Assembly: GCF_002021815.1 (NCBI RefSeq)
Contig: NZ_CP019952.1
Coordinates: 3,007,001-3,071,000 of the forward strand
Length of the DNA stretch: 64,000 nt
Direction: 5' to 3'
From: Pseudomonas parafulva
Lineage (GTDB): Bacteria; Pseudomonadota; Gammaproteobacteria; Pseudomonadales; Pseudomonadaceae
The position numbers and the translations under genes are program-made. Position 1 is the stretch's first letter. Every line of letters starts with the position of its first letter. Under the pieces are notes generated by a model. The model saw only the letters and a list, made by a program, of their open reading frames with translations, was not told the origin of the DNA and ran no database searches. Below, piece after piece: positions 12,858-22,051 of the stretch.

Positions 12858-13537
12858 GTTGGCGTCTCGGTTGGCGCATTGGCAGGGCCCAGGCGATAGC
12901 CTAGCCCGCGCACGGTCTCGACGATGCCGTTGCCCAGCTTGCGGCGCAGGTGATGGATATGCACGTTCAGCGCATTGCTTTCCACTTCGTCGTTGAAACC
13001 GTACACGCAGTCCTTCAACTGCTCGCTGGACAGCACGCGCCCGGCGTTCTGCAACAGGGCCTGGAGCAAGGCTTGCTCACGACGGGACAGGTCCACGGGT
13101 TTGCCGGCCAGGGTCGCCTCGCAGCTGCTGGGGTCGTAACGCAGCGGGCCATGCTCGATCACGTTCACCGCACGGCCGGCGACACGGCGCAGCAGGGTGT
13201 GCAGGCGCGCGGCCAGTTCGCGCAGGTCGAACGGCTTGAGCAGATAGTCGTCGGCCCCCGCTTGCAGGCCGTCGACCCGGTCAGTGACCGCATCACGGGC
13301 GGTGAGCACCAGCACTGGCAAGGTCTCGCCTTGCTGACGCAGGCGGCGCAGCAGCTTCAGGCCGTCCTCGTCGGGCAGGCCAAGGTCGAGGATCATCACA
13401 TCGAATTGCGCGGCCTGAAGCATGGCCCGGGCGCCGGCGGCATTGCCCACCCGGTCAACAGTCAGGCCCTGTGCGGCAAGGCCTGCACAGATGCCGGCAG
13501 CGATGAGGTCGTCGTCCTCGCAAAGCAGAACGTGCAT
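12854..13537 (-). CDS. OmpR-family response regulator
   Basis: 227 residues; ATG at 13537 is preceded by GGGAGC. The receiver domain has the acidic pocket (CEDDD), phosphorylatable Asp in MILDLGLPDEDG, Thr in VLTARD and Lys in LLKPFD. The C-terminal winged helix ends with ESNALNVHIHHLRRKLG and ETVRGLGYRL. It is translationally coupled to the sensor kinase behind it. A longer reading from 13735 lacks a ribosome site and is not used. Confidence 0.92.
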   Translation of the reverse strand: MHVLLCEDDDLIAAGICAGLAAQGLTVDRVGNAAGARAMLQAAQFDVMILDLGLPDEDGLKLLRRLRQQGETLPVLVLTARDAVTDRVDGLQAGADDYLLKPFDLRELAARLHTLLRRVAGRAVNVIEHGPLRYDPSSCEATLAGKPVDLSRREQALLQALLQNAGRVLSSEQLKDCVYGFNDEVESNALNVHIHHLRRKLGNGIVETVRGLGYRLGPANAPTETPT

Positions 13538-13754
13538 GGATGGGGCTCCCGCAATGGTGTAACCGACATTGCAGCGTGAATGGATTAAGGGGGAATTATG
13601 GACGCAGGCACAGGGTTTGGGGAAAAGGATTGGGCGGGGATACGTGCAGATTGCCCGACGGTCAACGAGCGGTCTTGCAAGAGCGCCGGACCATGCGGTG
13701 CTTAACTTTGTGGGGTCAACTGTCATGCACCCCATCTGGAGCCTAGCGGCTTCC

Positions 13755-13805
13755 CGTGTGGGAGCGGCCCTTGTGCCGCGATGGGCCGCAAGGCGGCCCC
13801 GGCAC
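13755..13805. repeat. Pseudomonas REP-type element in a 389-base intergenic region
   Basis: GTGTGGGAGCGGCC followed by GCCGCGATGGGCCGC and GGCGGCCCCGGC is the familiar P. putida REP palindrome. The rest of 13538-13926, between the regulator start and the end of the MocA-like gene, shows no gene. A CTTAAACCTTAAAA near 13820 is a weak direct repeat of unknown meaning. Confidence 0.7.
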
Positions 13806-13926
13806 TATAAGCTGCGAAGCTTAAACCTTAAAACAGCGCACTCCCCCCATGACCGATCCAGCCAGGCCCTTTTTACAGAGATCGCTATCTTACAGATACA
13901 GCGCAGCACAACGTGCCCCACCCTGC

Positions 13927-14502
13927 TCAACGCCCTGAAAAGCCCAGCGCCTGAGGCGTATCCACATCCATCAGCACCCCGGCATCTGACACCTCGATCA
14001 CCGTGCAACTGGCGCGGTTGGCATGCACCACTGCTCTGGCGCCTTCGTCACCGGTCAGCCCTAACAGCGCCGGCCAGAACGCGCGCCCGAAGATCACAGG
14101 GTGACCTTGCTGCCCTGCATGACGCGCCAGCACGATGGTCGAAGCCTGGGCGGCCTCGGCCAAGTGCCTGAGGGTCGCGGCCTCAATCCACGGCATGTCC
14201 CCCAGCAGGATGGCCACCGCCTGCGCATCGCTGTCAGCCAGGGCGGCGACACCTGCCGCCAGGCTGTGGCCCATGCCCGAAGCCGCCTGGGCACTGACCA
14301 CCCAACCACAGGCGGTACCCAGGTCGAAGTCCTCGCGGCCCTCGTCCTCGCGCACCACGACCCGCACATCCTCGAACACTGCCTCGGCCCGTTGTACACA
14401 CTGGGCCAACAGGCCGCGCCCGTCGGGCAGCAAGGCCCGGCGCTTGTCGGCACCGAAGCGCCTGCTGCGCCCAGCGGCCAACACCAGCGCCGCCACCTTC
14501 AC
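13927..14502 (-). CDS. MocA-like molybdenum cofactor nucleotidyltransferase
   Basis: 191 residues, MobA-like NTP transferase fold. The N-terminal nucleotide-binding motif is LAAGRSRRFGADKR; LLGDMPWI is the metal-binding loop; the C-terminus has DVDTPQAL. MocA adds CMP to molybdopterin to give the MCD cofactor used by xanthine-oxidase-family enzymes. It overlaps the XdhC-like gene by four bases and ends the molybdenum-hydroxylase operon, so it probably finishes the cofactor for the 17217-20048 subunit. Confidence 0.87.
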   Translation of the reverse strand: MKVAALVLAAGRSRRFGADKRRALLPDGRGLLAQCVQRAEAVFEDVRVVVREDEGREDFDLGTACGWVVSAQAASGMGHSLAAGVAALADSDAQAVAILLGDMPWIEAATLRHLAEAAQASTIVLARHAGQQGHPVIFGRAFWPALLGLTGDEGARAVVHANRASCTVIEVSDAGVLMDVDTPQALGFSGR

Positions 14503-15470
14503 AAGGCGGCTCGGTCGAGGCCGTTGCGCACCCGCAGTACATCTGCCAACACCGCCAAAGCGATCTCGGCCGGTGTCTTGCTGCCCAGGTTGAGGCCAAT
14601 GGGCGCATGGATACGGTCCAGCGCATCGGCATTCAGGCCGCCGATGCGTTGCAGCCGCTCGCGGCGCTTATCGGAAGTGGCACGCGAACCCATCACGCCA
14701 ATGTAGAACGCCGCGGTGCGCACGGCCTCGAGCATGGCCAGGTCGTCGATCTTGGGGTCGTGGGTGAGCGCGACCACGGCGGTGTCGGCATGACAACCGC
14801 CATTGAAGATGAATTCCGAAGGCAGCTCGCGGCGTATCTCGATACCGTCGATCTGCACCCCGTCGAGCACCTCTTCACGCGGCTCGCACAGCACCACTTC
14901 AAACCCCATGGCTTTGGCGAATTCGGCGCAGTACTGGGCAACACTGGAATACCCCGCCAGCAGCAGCCGCTGGGCGGCACCCACGCGCAGGTGCACGTAG
15001 TCGCCGTCACGGTGCACACGCGGCCCTTGACCGGCAGCGTCCGCCAGCCCCTGGATGCCGCTGGGCACCTTCACCTGGCGCAGCACCCGACGCTGGCCCA
15101 GCAGCGCGCTTTCCAGCTGGCGCAGATGGTCTTGCACCTGGCAACTGGACGGCAGGCTTTCCACCAGCACGTCCAGCACGCCGCCACAGGGCAAGCTGAC
15201 CCGCGAGCGCGGGTCGCTGCCATCGCCGTAGCGCACGATGGCAGCCGGTTGCACGAACTCGCCCAGGGCCACGCGTTCAAGAAAATCGTCTTCAACGCAG
15301 CCGCCGGACAACGACCCCAGCCACTGGCCCTGGTCGTTGACTGCCAGCAACGAGCCCGGCGCGCGGGGCGCCGAGCCGTAAGTGGCGAGCACGGTGCACA
15401 ACCACACCGCCTGACCTGTGCTGGACCACTGCAACGCCTGACGAATCACCTGTAGATCGAGATGCTGCAC
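14499..15470 (-). CDS. XdhC/CoxI-family molybdenum cofactor insertion chaperone
   Basis: 323 residues. The N-terminal XdhC/CoxI domain has LATYGSAPRAPGSLL and GSLSGGCVEDDFLERV; the C-terminal Rossmann-like domain has VVALTHDPKIDDLAML and YIGVMGSRATSDKRRERL, with HAPIGLNLGSKTPAEIA. The family binds and sulfurates Mo cofactor before insertion. It starts three bases after the cytochrome gene and overlaps the MocA-like gene, fitting a dedicated maturation role. Confidence 0.92.
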   Translation of the reverse strand: MQHLDLQVIRQALQWSSTGQAVWLCTVLATYGSAPRAPGSLLAVNDQGQWLGSLSGGCVEDDFLERVALGEFVQPAAIVRYGDGSDPRSRVSLPCGGVLDVLVESLPSSCQVQDHLRQLESALLGQRRVLRQVKVPSGIQGLADAAGQGPRVHRDGDYVHLRVGAAQRLLLAGYSSVAQYCAEFAKAMGFEVVLCEPREEVLDGVQIDGIEIRRELPSEFIFNGGCHADTAVVALTHDPKIDDLAMLEAVRTAAFYIGVMGSRATSDKRRERLQRIGGLNADALDRIHAPIGLNLGSKTPAEIALAVLADVLRVRNGLDRAAL

Positions 15471-15473
15471 GCT

Positions 15474-16685
15474 TTACTCCGCTTTCAGCTCGGCCAGCTG
15501 TTGTTCACTGAGATCACCGGGCAGCCCGCCCCATGCTTGACGCAGGTAGTTGACCATGTCGGTCACCTGGCGTTCATCGAGCTTATCAGCGAACCCTGGC
15601 ATCGGCTGCATGCGCTCGAAGCCGGTGAACTGCTGTTCGCGGATTCCGTCGAGTATCACCTTGACCAGGTTGCGCGAATCGGCCTGGCGCAGCACCGTAT
15701 TGCCCTGCATCGCCACGGCGATGTGCGGCTTGCCCTGGCCTTCCACGCCATGGCAACCGGCGCACACGTTCAGGTACTGCTGGCGGCCGCGCTGGGCACT
15801 GTCGCTCATCTGCGCCAGCGGCACGGGCGCGATCACCTTGGCCGCCGGGGGGTTGTCGCCCAGCAGGTAAGTGGCCATGGCGGCAAGGTCGGCGTCTTCC
15901 AGGTGCTGAGTGCTCAGGTGCACCACCGGGAACATCTCATTGAACATGCTGCCCTGGGCGCTGATCCCGTGCTTGAGGAACGTGGTGAGGTCCGGTTGCG
16001 ACCAGCCGCGCTCGGCCAGGTCGGTGGCCAGCAGGCTTGGGGCGAGGTAGCCGTTGAGCAGACCGCCACTCAGGCGCAGGTCCTGCTGCAAGGCGCCGAC
16101 CGCGTTGCGCGGGGTGTGGCACTCGCCGCAGTGCCCCATGACCTCGACCAGGTACTGGCCACGCTGCCAGGCGCGGCTGCTGCCTTCGACAGGCTGGGCC
16201 TGCACGCTCTTGCCGTACAGCATGTTCCAGCCGCTCAGACCCAGGCGCACGTTGAACGGAAAGCGCAGGGCCGTCTGTGGTGCCGGGCGATGGACCGGGG
16301 CGATGGTCTTGAGGTAGGCGAAGATTGCATCGGAGTCTTCACGCCGCATCAGGTGATACGAGGTATAGGGCATGGCCGGATACAGGTTGGCGCCGTCCTT
16401 GCGCTTGCCTTGGGTAACGGCCGCGAAGAACTCCTCGGCGCTGTAGTTGCCGATGCCGTACTGCTTGTCGGGGGTGATGTTGGTGCCGTAGATGGTGCCA
16501 AACGGCGAATGAATCGGCAGGCCCCCGGCAAACGGCGCCCCGCCCTCGGCCGTGTGGCACGCCATGCAGTCGGCAGCCCGGGCCAGGTACTGGCCGCGCT
16601 TGAGCTGGGCGTCATCACTGGCCAGCGCCGAGCACGTTGCGGCAAGGCCGAACGCCAGCGCCAGGGCGCTACGGAAAAAGCCCAT
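15474..16685 (-). CDS. Triheme cytochrome c, electron-acceptor subunit
   Basis: 403 residues with a Sec signal peptide (MGFFRSALALAFGLAATC region, cleavage near ALA-SDD). Three c-type heme sites are present: CMACH near residue 40, CGECH in the middle and CAGCH near 315. This is the layout of the cytochrome subunits of membrane alcohol and aldehyde dehydrogenases. ATG at 16685 is preferred over TTG two codons earlier, with GGAGGG upstream. In operon with the 2Fe-2S and molybdopterin subunits, it likely passes electrons from them to the respiratory chain in the periplasm. Confidence 0.92.
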   Translation of the reverse strand: MGFFRSALALAFGLAATCSALASDDAQLKRGQYLARAADCMACHTAEGGAPFAGGLPIHSPFGTIYGTNITPDKQYGIGNYSAEEFFAAVTQGKRKDGANLYPAMPYTSYHLMRREDSDAIFAYLKTIAPVHRPAPQTALRFPFNVRLGLSGWNMLYGKSVQAQPVEGSSRAWQRGQYLVEVMGHCGECHTPRNAVGALQQDLRLSGGLLNGYLAPSLLATDLAERGWSQPDLTTFLKHGISAQGSMFNEMFPVVHLSTQHLEDADLAAMATYLLGDNPPAAKVIAPVPLAQMSDSAQRGRQQYLNVCAGCHGVEGQGKPHIAVAMQGNTVLRQADSRNLVKVILDGIREQQFTGFERMQPMPGFADKLDERQVTDMVNYLRQAWGGLPGDLSEQQLAELKAE

Positions 16686-16687
16686 GC

Positions 16688-17224
16688 TCAACCCTCCTTC
16701 ACCAGGCCGAGGTCATCGAGCACCGTGCGCGTGGCCTGGTAGTAACGCACATAGCCGGTGCAACGGCAGATGTGGTGGCCAAGGCTGGCTTCGATACGTG
16801 CTTGCACCTCGCTCTTTTTCAGCGGTTGGCGCTGGGCGGTTTCCACCAGCACCGTGGCGGCGTTGACGAAGCCTGGTGCGCAGTAGCTGCACTGGAACGC
16901 GAACAGGTCGACGAACTTCTGCTGGATCGGGTTCAACGTAAGGTTGCCGGCCTCGTCCTGCTGGGCGTGGCCCTCGATGGTACGGACCTTCTTGCCTTCG
17001 AAGTAATGGGCGCCGGTGATACAGGTGCGCACTTCTTCGCTGGTACCGTCGGGGTTGTCGACGATCACCACGCAGGCGTGGCAGATACCCTGCCCGCAAC
17101 CCAGGCGCGAGCCGGTGAGGTTCTGGTGCTCGTGCAGGTAGTCGATCATTGCCAGGTCGTCAGGGACCTGGACCGGGCCGACCGGTTGACCGTTGAGGGT
17201 CAGTTGCAGTGGACGGTTAGCCAT
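16688..17224 (-). CDS. (2Fe-2S)-binding small subunit of a molybdenum hydroxylase (IorA-like)
   Basis: 178 residues with two [2Fe-2S] sites: plant-ferredoxin-like SRLGCGQGICHACVV in the N-terminal half, and the CAPGFVNAA...HICRCTGYVRYYQA block at the C-terminal end. The start ATG at 17224 overlaps the end of the large subunit by eight bases, indicating translational coupling; an upstream in-frame start has no support. The pair matches isoquinoline 1-oxidoreductase/aldehyde oxidoreductase enzymes that use a separate cytochrome c. Confidence 0.94.
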   Translation of the reverse strand: MANRPLQLTLNGQPVGPVQVPDDLAMIDYLHEHQNLTGSRLGCGQGICHACVVIVDNPDGTSEEVRTCITGAHYFEGKKVRTIEGHAQQDEAGNLTLNPIQQKFVDLFAFQCSYCAPGFVNAATVLVETAQRQPLKKSEVQARIEASLGHHICRCTGYVRYYQATRTVLDDLGLVKEG

Positions 17225-20048
17225 TGAGGGCCTCCTGGATACGGGCTGGGGTAATGGGAAGATCGCGTACGCGCTTGCCGATGGCATGGGCCACGGCATT
17301 GCCGATGGCACCGACGATCGGGATCATCACCACCTCGGCGATGCCTTTGGACGGGTCGGTGGGTGAAAGCGGCGGGAGGATCTCGCTGCTTTGCGTCCAT
17401 ACCGCCACATCACGCGCGTGCGGCAGGCGGTAGCGGTTGAAGTTCCAGTCGCCCTCCCCCGGCCCGCCTTCGTACAACGGCATTTCCTCAGTCAGCGCAT
17501 GGCCGATGCCCATGGCAATGCCGCCTTCGAGCTGGCCCTTGACCAGTTCAGGCACCAACACGCGGCCGCATTCGACCCAACTGTGGTGATCGAGCACCTG
17601 CACCTGATGCGTGCCCTTGTTCACCTTGACCTCCACCAAGGTGGCGACCGGGCTGTAATAGGTGACCATGGCGTTGTTCAACTGAGTATCGGGGTAGGCG
17701 GGGTTCTGACGGTCGAGCAGGTGGTAGCCGCTGCTGGTCATCTGCGCCTTCTTGGCATTAGCGGCGCCGTCGCCGTACTTCACAGCCAACGCGTCGAGCG
17801 GGAAACGTTCACGCACGCCGTCGATGACGAAGTCGGACTCAGCCCAGCTCCAGCGGTTGAAGCCGTGCACGCTCACGCCTGTCACCAGGCCCATGGCATG
17901 GGCCTTTTCGGCCAGCTGCGCAAAGGGAATAGGCGCCAGGCCGTTGCCGGTCAGCTCACCGTTGACCCACACAGCGTTTTCCCGACGCACCACCAACGGG
18001 TTGGCCTGGCCGCCATGCGGGCCCTGGGTCCAGATAGCCATGGCAGCAGGCCATAGGCCGTGATTGAACAACGCGCGAGCTGCCTCGCGAGTGGCATGGC
18101 TGAAGTAGAACGCCGAGTTGGTCGCCGACGAGGGTGAGGCCAGTTTGCCAACCCAGCGCGGGTTACGCAGGGCGGCATCCTGTTCGGCCTGGCTGATCAG
18201 GTACGGGTTGCCGCTGGTGGACAGTTGCAGCTCGGGCCACTCGGTGACGGCCGTGAGCACGTCGTCGGCCGAACGGCCCAGGAAATCGCTGACCACCAGC
18301 GCCTGGGAGGTGGACATGCCGGTGCCCAGCTCGGTGCCGATGTGGCGCAGGCTGATGCGCCCGTCGCGGCTGAACTCGATGCTGGCCATCGGCGCTTCGG
18401 CGCCGGTGCCGAAGTCTTTCTGGCAGATGGCAAAGCCGGTGCCGTACCAGTGATCCGGGTCGCTGGCCTCGCGCCGTTGCTTGCGGGCATCACGTTCACG
18501 CCAGCCTTCGTGCTGAGCCGCCTTGTCGAGGATCTCGTGCAGGCGCAATGCACCGGCTGGCACCGCACCCTGGGTGTTCTTCATACCCGACTTCAGGGCA
18601 TTGTTGCGCCGCAGGTCGATGGCATCGACGCCCAGGCGGCCGGCCACTTCGTCGACCATCATCTCGGTGGCGGCCATGCTTTGCAGGGTGCCGTAACCGC
18701 GCATGGAACCGGCTTCCACTGCCCGCGAATGATAGGCAGTGACTGCTAGATCGTTCTGCGGCATGTAGTAGATCGACTGGGCAGCGGTCGCGCCCACGGC
18801 GGCGACGGAGGGGCTGTAGTTGATGCGACCGCCGCCGTCACAGCTCATGTCGGCACGGAAGATCTTGAAGCTGTTGTCCTTCTTGTCCACCGCCAGTTGG
18901 TAGCGGATGTCGAAAGCGTGGCGCTTGATGCCGCTCTGGAATTGCTCGTAGCGGTCGTTGGCCAGGCGCACCGGCACGCCCTCGCCGTACAGCGCCGCCA
19001 CGGCAGCGTAGAAGACGAAGATGTTGTTGTCCTTGGACCCGTAGCCAACGGTGTAGCCTGGGTGCATGTTCAAGTGCTTGAGACCAAAGCGTGACGGCTT
19101 GATCATGTGCACGCATTCCTGCGCGGCCTCGAACGGGCACTGGGTCGCCACGACGAAATGCAGGGTGCCGCTGGCCACGTCGAACCAGCCGTTGCCGTTG
19201 TCTGGCTCCAAGGCCGCCGGCTCGATGGAGGGGGTCTTGAAGCGCTCGTCGAAGACCAGCCAGTCCTCGGGCGGGTTGGCCAGCTGTTCGGCCATGCGGT
19301 TGGCGTAGAACAGGCCCTGCTGGGTCAGGTCGCCGTGTTGGTTGGGCGATTTGGACCACACCGGCTTGCGGTTGAGGATGGTGGGAAACAGCGGCGAATC
19401 CTTCAGGCTGGAGAATTCGTCCTCGTCGAACGGGGTGGCACCGCCTACCCGCACGAAGCGGAAACTGCCGTAGGGGTCACGCTGGTACAACGGCGCCTGG
19501 GCACCGTAGCGAATCACCTGGTCGTTGAATTGCAGCAAGCGCTTGGCCTGACGGAAGCGCTCGAAGTCGTGCCAGATCAGCAGCGCGACCGGATGGCCGA
19601 TGAACATCGGTACCTTGCCAGGGGGCAAGAGTGGGTCTGGCGAATGCGCCTCGGGCCAGGCTATGCCGTCGCGTTCCAGGTCGGCAGCGGTGACGATGCG
19701 GTCCGGCTGCAACTCGGCACCCAGCAGGCTGAGGTCGTGGCCTTCGTAGAGGCGGTCGGCCTTGGTGGCCTTGAGCAACAGTGCATGGCCTTGCTGCGCA
19801 GGCCAGCCGGGCATGTCCTTGGCACGAATGTCACGGGCGAAGACCTTGTTGCCACAGACTTTCGACAACGCGTCGTTACGAAAGCGCGCCTTGCCATCAT
19901 GGTTCATCCATTTGAGCGGCGAGGCGGTAACCCGGTCCTCCAGCAGCGCGGCGAACGCCTGGCTGCCAAGCGGCGCCATCGTCACGCCGACGCCAGCGAT
20001 CAGGCCGCCTTGCAGGAAGGCGCGCCGAGAAATATCACGGTTGGACAT
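17217..20048 (-). CDS. Tat-exported molybdopterin-binding subunit of a xanthine-oxidase-family dehydrogenase (IorB-like)
   Basis: 943 residues from ATG at 20048. The N-terminus has a twin-arginine signal, SRRAFLQGGLIAGVGV, so the folded enzyme is exported. Conserved family segments include RGYGTLQSMAATEMMVDEVA (cofactor and substrate region), RHIGTELGTGMSTSQAL, and C-terminal ELVKGQLEGGIAMGIGHALTEE with the catalytic-glutamate region IVGAIGNAVAHAIGKRVRDLP. It is the first gene of the operon to MocA. It should oxidise an aldehyde or N-heterocycle in the periplasm; the substrate is not evident. Confidence 0.92.
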   Translation of the reverse strand: MSNRDISRRAFLQGGLIAGVGVTMAPLGSQAFAALLEDRVTASPLKWMNHDGKARFRNDALSKVCGNKVFARDIRAKDMPGWPAQQGHALLLKATKADRLYEGHDLSLLGAELQPDRIVTAADLERDGIAWPEAHSPDPLLPPGKVPMFIGHPVALLIWHDFERFRQAKRLLQFNDQVIRYGAQAPLYQRDPYGSFRFVRVGGATPFDEDEFSSLKDSPLFPTILNRKPVWSKSPNQHGDLTQQGLFYANRMAEQLANPPEDWLVFDERFKTPSIEPAALEPDNGNGWFDVASGTLHFVVATQCPFEAAQECVHMIKPSRFGLKHLNMHPGYTVGYGSKDNNIFVFYAAVAALYGEGVPVRLANDRYEQFQSGIKRHAFDIRYQLAVDKKDNSFKIFRADMSCDGGGRINYSPSVAAVGATAAQSIYYMPQNDLAVTAYHSRAVEAGSMRGYGTLQSMAATEMMVDEVAGRLGVDAIDLRRNNALKSGMKNTQGAVPAGALRLHEILDKAAQHEGWRERDARKQRREASDPDHWYGTGFAICQKDFGTGAEAPMASIEFSRDGRISLRHIGTELGTGMSTSQALVVSDFLGRSADDVLTAVTEWPELQLSTSGNPYLISQAEQDAALRNPRWVGKLASPSSATNSAFYFSHATREAARALFNHGLWPAAMAIWTQGPHGGQANPLVVRRENAVWVNGELTGNGLAPIPFAQLAEKAHAMGLVTGVSVHGFNRWSWAESDFVIDGVRERFPLDALAVKYGDGAANAKKAQMTSSGYHLLDRQNPAYPDTQLNNAMVTYYSPVATLVEVKVNKGTHQVQVLDHHSWVECGRVLVPELVKGQLEGGIAMGIGHALTEEMPLYEGGPGEGDWNFNRYRLPHARDVAVWTQSSEILPPLSPTDPSKGIAEVVMIPIVGAIGNAVAHAIGKRVRDLPITPARIQEALNG

Positions 20049-20329
20049 GCTTGATCCTCTGGGCAGCAGGGGGTGCTGCCCATGTGTTCTTAATTCTTGT
20101 GCAGGGGTCGAGGGGGTCGAAACCCTGTCGTGCAGGTCAGGAAAAACTGACTTGATTGTCAACTTTACCGCATTGACACCACCACAAGCAAAGTCAAGCT
20201 GACATTGTGTCGCGGTATTTCTTCGAACCCTGATGTCAGCGGTCTTGCGTGAACCTAATCCTGCGTTAACAGTGTGTTAATCGCTCCTCGCCAGCATGGC
20301 CCCATTCCACGATCTGCCAAGGCAAACTC

Positions 20330-22051
20330 ATGCGCGTTCTTTTGCTGTTACTGATGGTGCTGCTGGCTGGCCCAGCGCAGGCCAACCCATTCGCCACCAA
20401 GCCTGACTTTCTGCCCGTCGAACAGGCTTTCGTGCTGACCCATGACCGTCAGGCCGACGGCTCTACCCGCCTGTATTTCCTGATTCAGCCGGGCTACTAC
20501 CTGTACCAGAAACGCCTGAAGTTCGACGGGCTACCCAAGGCCCAGCATCCACCCCTGCCTGCGGGCATCAATCACCACGACGAATTTTTCGGCGACAGTA
20601 CCGTCTACCGCGAACAGCTTGAGCTGACAGTGCCGCCCGGCGCGCAGGGGCAGTTGCGTCTTGGCTGGCAAGGCTGCGCCGATGCGGGCCTGTGCTACCC
20701 CCCGCAGACGACGCTGATCGACCTAGGCGGCGAAGCCTCGGTCGCCGCCCTGGAAGCTGAACAGGCCAGCGATCAGGCGTTGGCCAGCGGCCTGCAGCAC
20801 GGCAACCTGGCCTGGGGCCTGCTGGCCTTTTTCGGCCTGGGCCTGCTGCTGGCCTTTACGCCCTGTTCGTTGCCGATGCTGCCAATTCTCGCCGGGCTGG
20901 TGCTGGGCAATGGTGCCAGTGCACGGCGCGGCTGGCTGCTGGCTGGCACTTACGTGCTGAGCATGGCCCTGGTGTATGCCGCCTTGGGTGTGGTGGCCGC
21001 GCTACTGGGCGCCAGCTTGCAGGCCTGGTTGCAACAACCCTGGTTGCTGGGCAGCCTGGCCGCGTTGTTCGTGTTGTTGGCCCTGCCCATGTTCGGCGCC
21101 TTCGAACTGCAATTGCCCGCTGCCCTGCGCGACCGCCTGGACCGCGCCGGCCAGGGCACGCGCGGTGGCAATCTGTATGGCGCCGCGTTGCTGGGCGTGT
21201 TGTCCGGGCTGCTGCTGGGCCCCTGCATGACCGCGCCGCTGGCCGGGGCTTTGTTGTATATCGCCCAGAGCGGCGACGTGCTCCAGGGGGCGCTGGTGCT
21301 GTTCAGCCTGGGGCTGGGCATGGGGGTACCGCTGCTGCTGATCGTGACCCTGGGCAATCGCTTCCTGCCACGCCCTGGCGCCTGGATGAACCTGGTCAAA
21401 GGCATCTTCGGCTTCGTGTTCCTGGCCATGGCGCTGTACACGGTGCGCAGCCTGCTGCCAGCCAGCTTGCTGTTGGCCCTGAGCGGGGCCTGGCTGATCG
21501 CACTGGGCTGGACCGCCTGGCCTGCGTTGCAGCGCCTTCCGGCGCTGCGCATTGCGCCGTTGCTGGCGACCTTGTGGGGCGGCCTGCTGTTGATCGGGGC
21601 CGCTGCCGGCGGCAGTGACCTATGGCAACCGCTGCGCCCCTTTGCGGGTGGGACTGCAGTCGCCACCGCCTCGCCTGCCCACGATGCCTTCGTCACCGTG
21701 AGCACGCCCGAGGCGTTGCAACGGGAACTGGACGCGGCCAAAAGCCGTAACCAGTGGGTACTGCTCGATTACTACGCCGACTGGTGCGTGGCGTGCAAGG
21801 TCATGGAAACGCAGGTGTTCAGCCGCAGCGACGTCCAGGCCGAACTGGCCGGCGTGCACCTGCTGCGCCTGGACGTGACCACCGATACGCCGGCCAGCAA
21901 GGCGCTGTTGCAGCGTTACCAGGTGCCTGGTCCGCCTACCCTGATCTGGCTTGGGCCAGAAGGCCAGGAGCGGCGGGCAAGGCGCATCACCGGAGAAGTG
22001 GATGCCGCCACCTTCTTGCAACAGTGGACCCTTACCCGGAGCCAGGGCTGA
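20330..22051 (+). CDS. dsbD: Thiol:disulfide interchange protein DsbD (second-copy type)
   Basis: 573 residues. A signal peptide (to about AQA-NPF), a periplasmic DsbD-alpha domain (~20-140) with the cysteine pair in GCADAGLCYPP, an eight-helix membrane domain with FTPCSLPMLP and GPCMTAPLAG, and a C-terminal thioredoxin domain with WCVACK near residue 485. It moves electrons from cytoplasmic thioredoxin to periplasmic partners, here probably the TlpA-like protein and DsbG downstream. The 281-base region upstream (20049-20329), shared with the divergent oxidoreductase operon, must hold both promoters; none is convincing by eye. Confidence 0.93.
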   Translation: MRVLLLLLMVLLAGPAQANPFATKPDFLPVEQAFVLTHDRQADGSTRLYFLIQPGYYLYQKRLKFDGLPKAQHPPLPAGINHHDEFFGDSTVYREQLELTVPPGAQGQLRLGWQGCADAGLCYPPQTTLIDLGGEASVAALEAEQASDQALASGLQHGNLAWGLLAFFGLGLLLAFTPCSLPMLPILAGLVLGNGASARRGWLLAGTYVLSMALVYAALGVVAALLGASLQAWLQQPWLLGSLAALFVLLALPMFGAFELQLPAALRDRLDRAGQGTRGGNLYGAALLGVLSGLLLGPCMTAPLAGALLYIAQSGDVLQGALVLFSLGLGMGVPLLLIVTLGNRFLPRPGAWMNLVKGIFGFVFLAMALYTVRSLLPASLLLALSGAWLIALGWTAWPALQRLPALRIAPLLATLWGGLLLIGAAAGGSDLWQPLRPFAGGTAVATASPAHDAFVTVSTPEALQRELDAAKSRNQWVLLDYYADWCVACKVMETQVFSRSDVQAELAGVHLLRLDVTTDTPASKALLQRYQVPGPPTLIWLGPEGQERRARRITGEVDAATFLQQWTLTRSQG

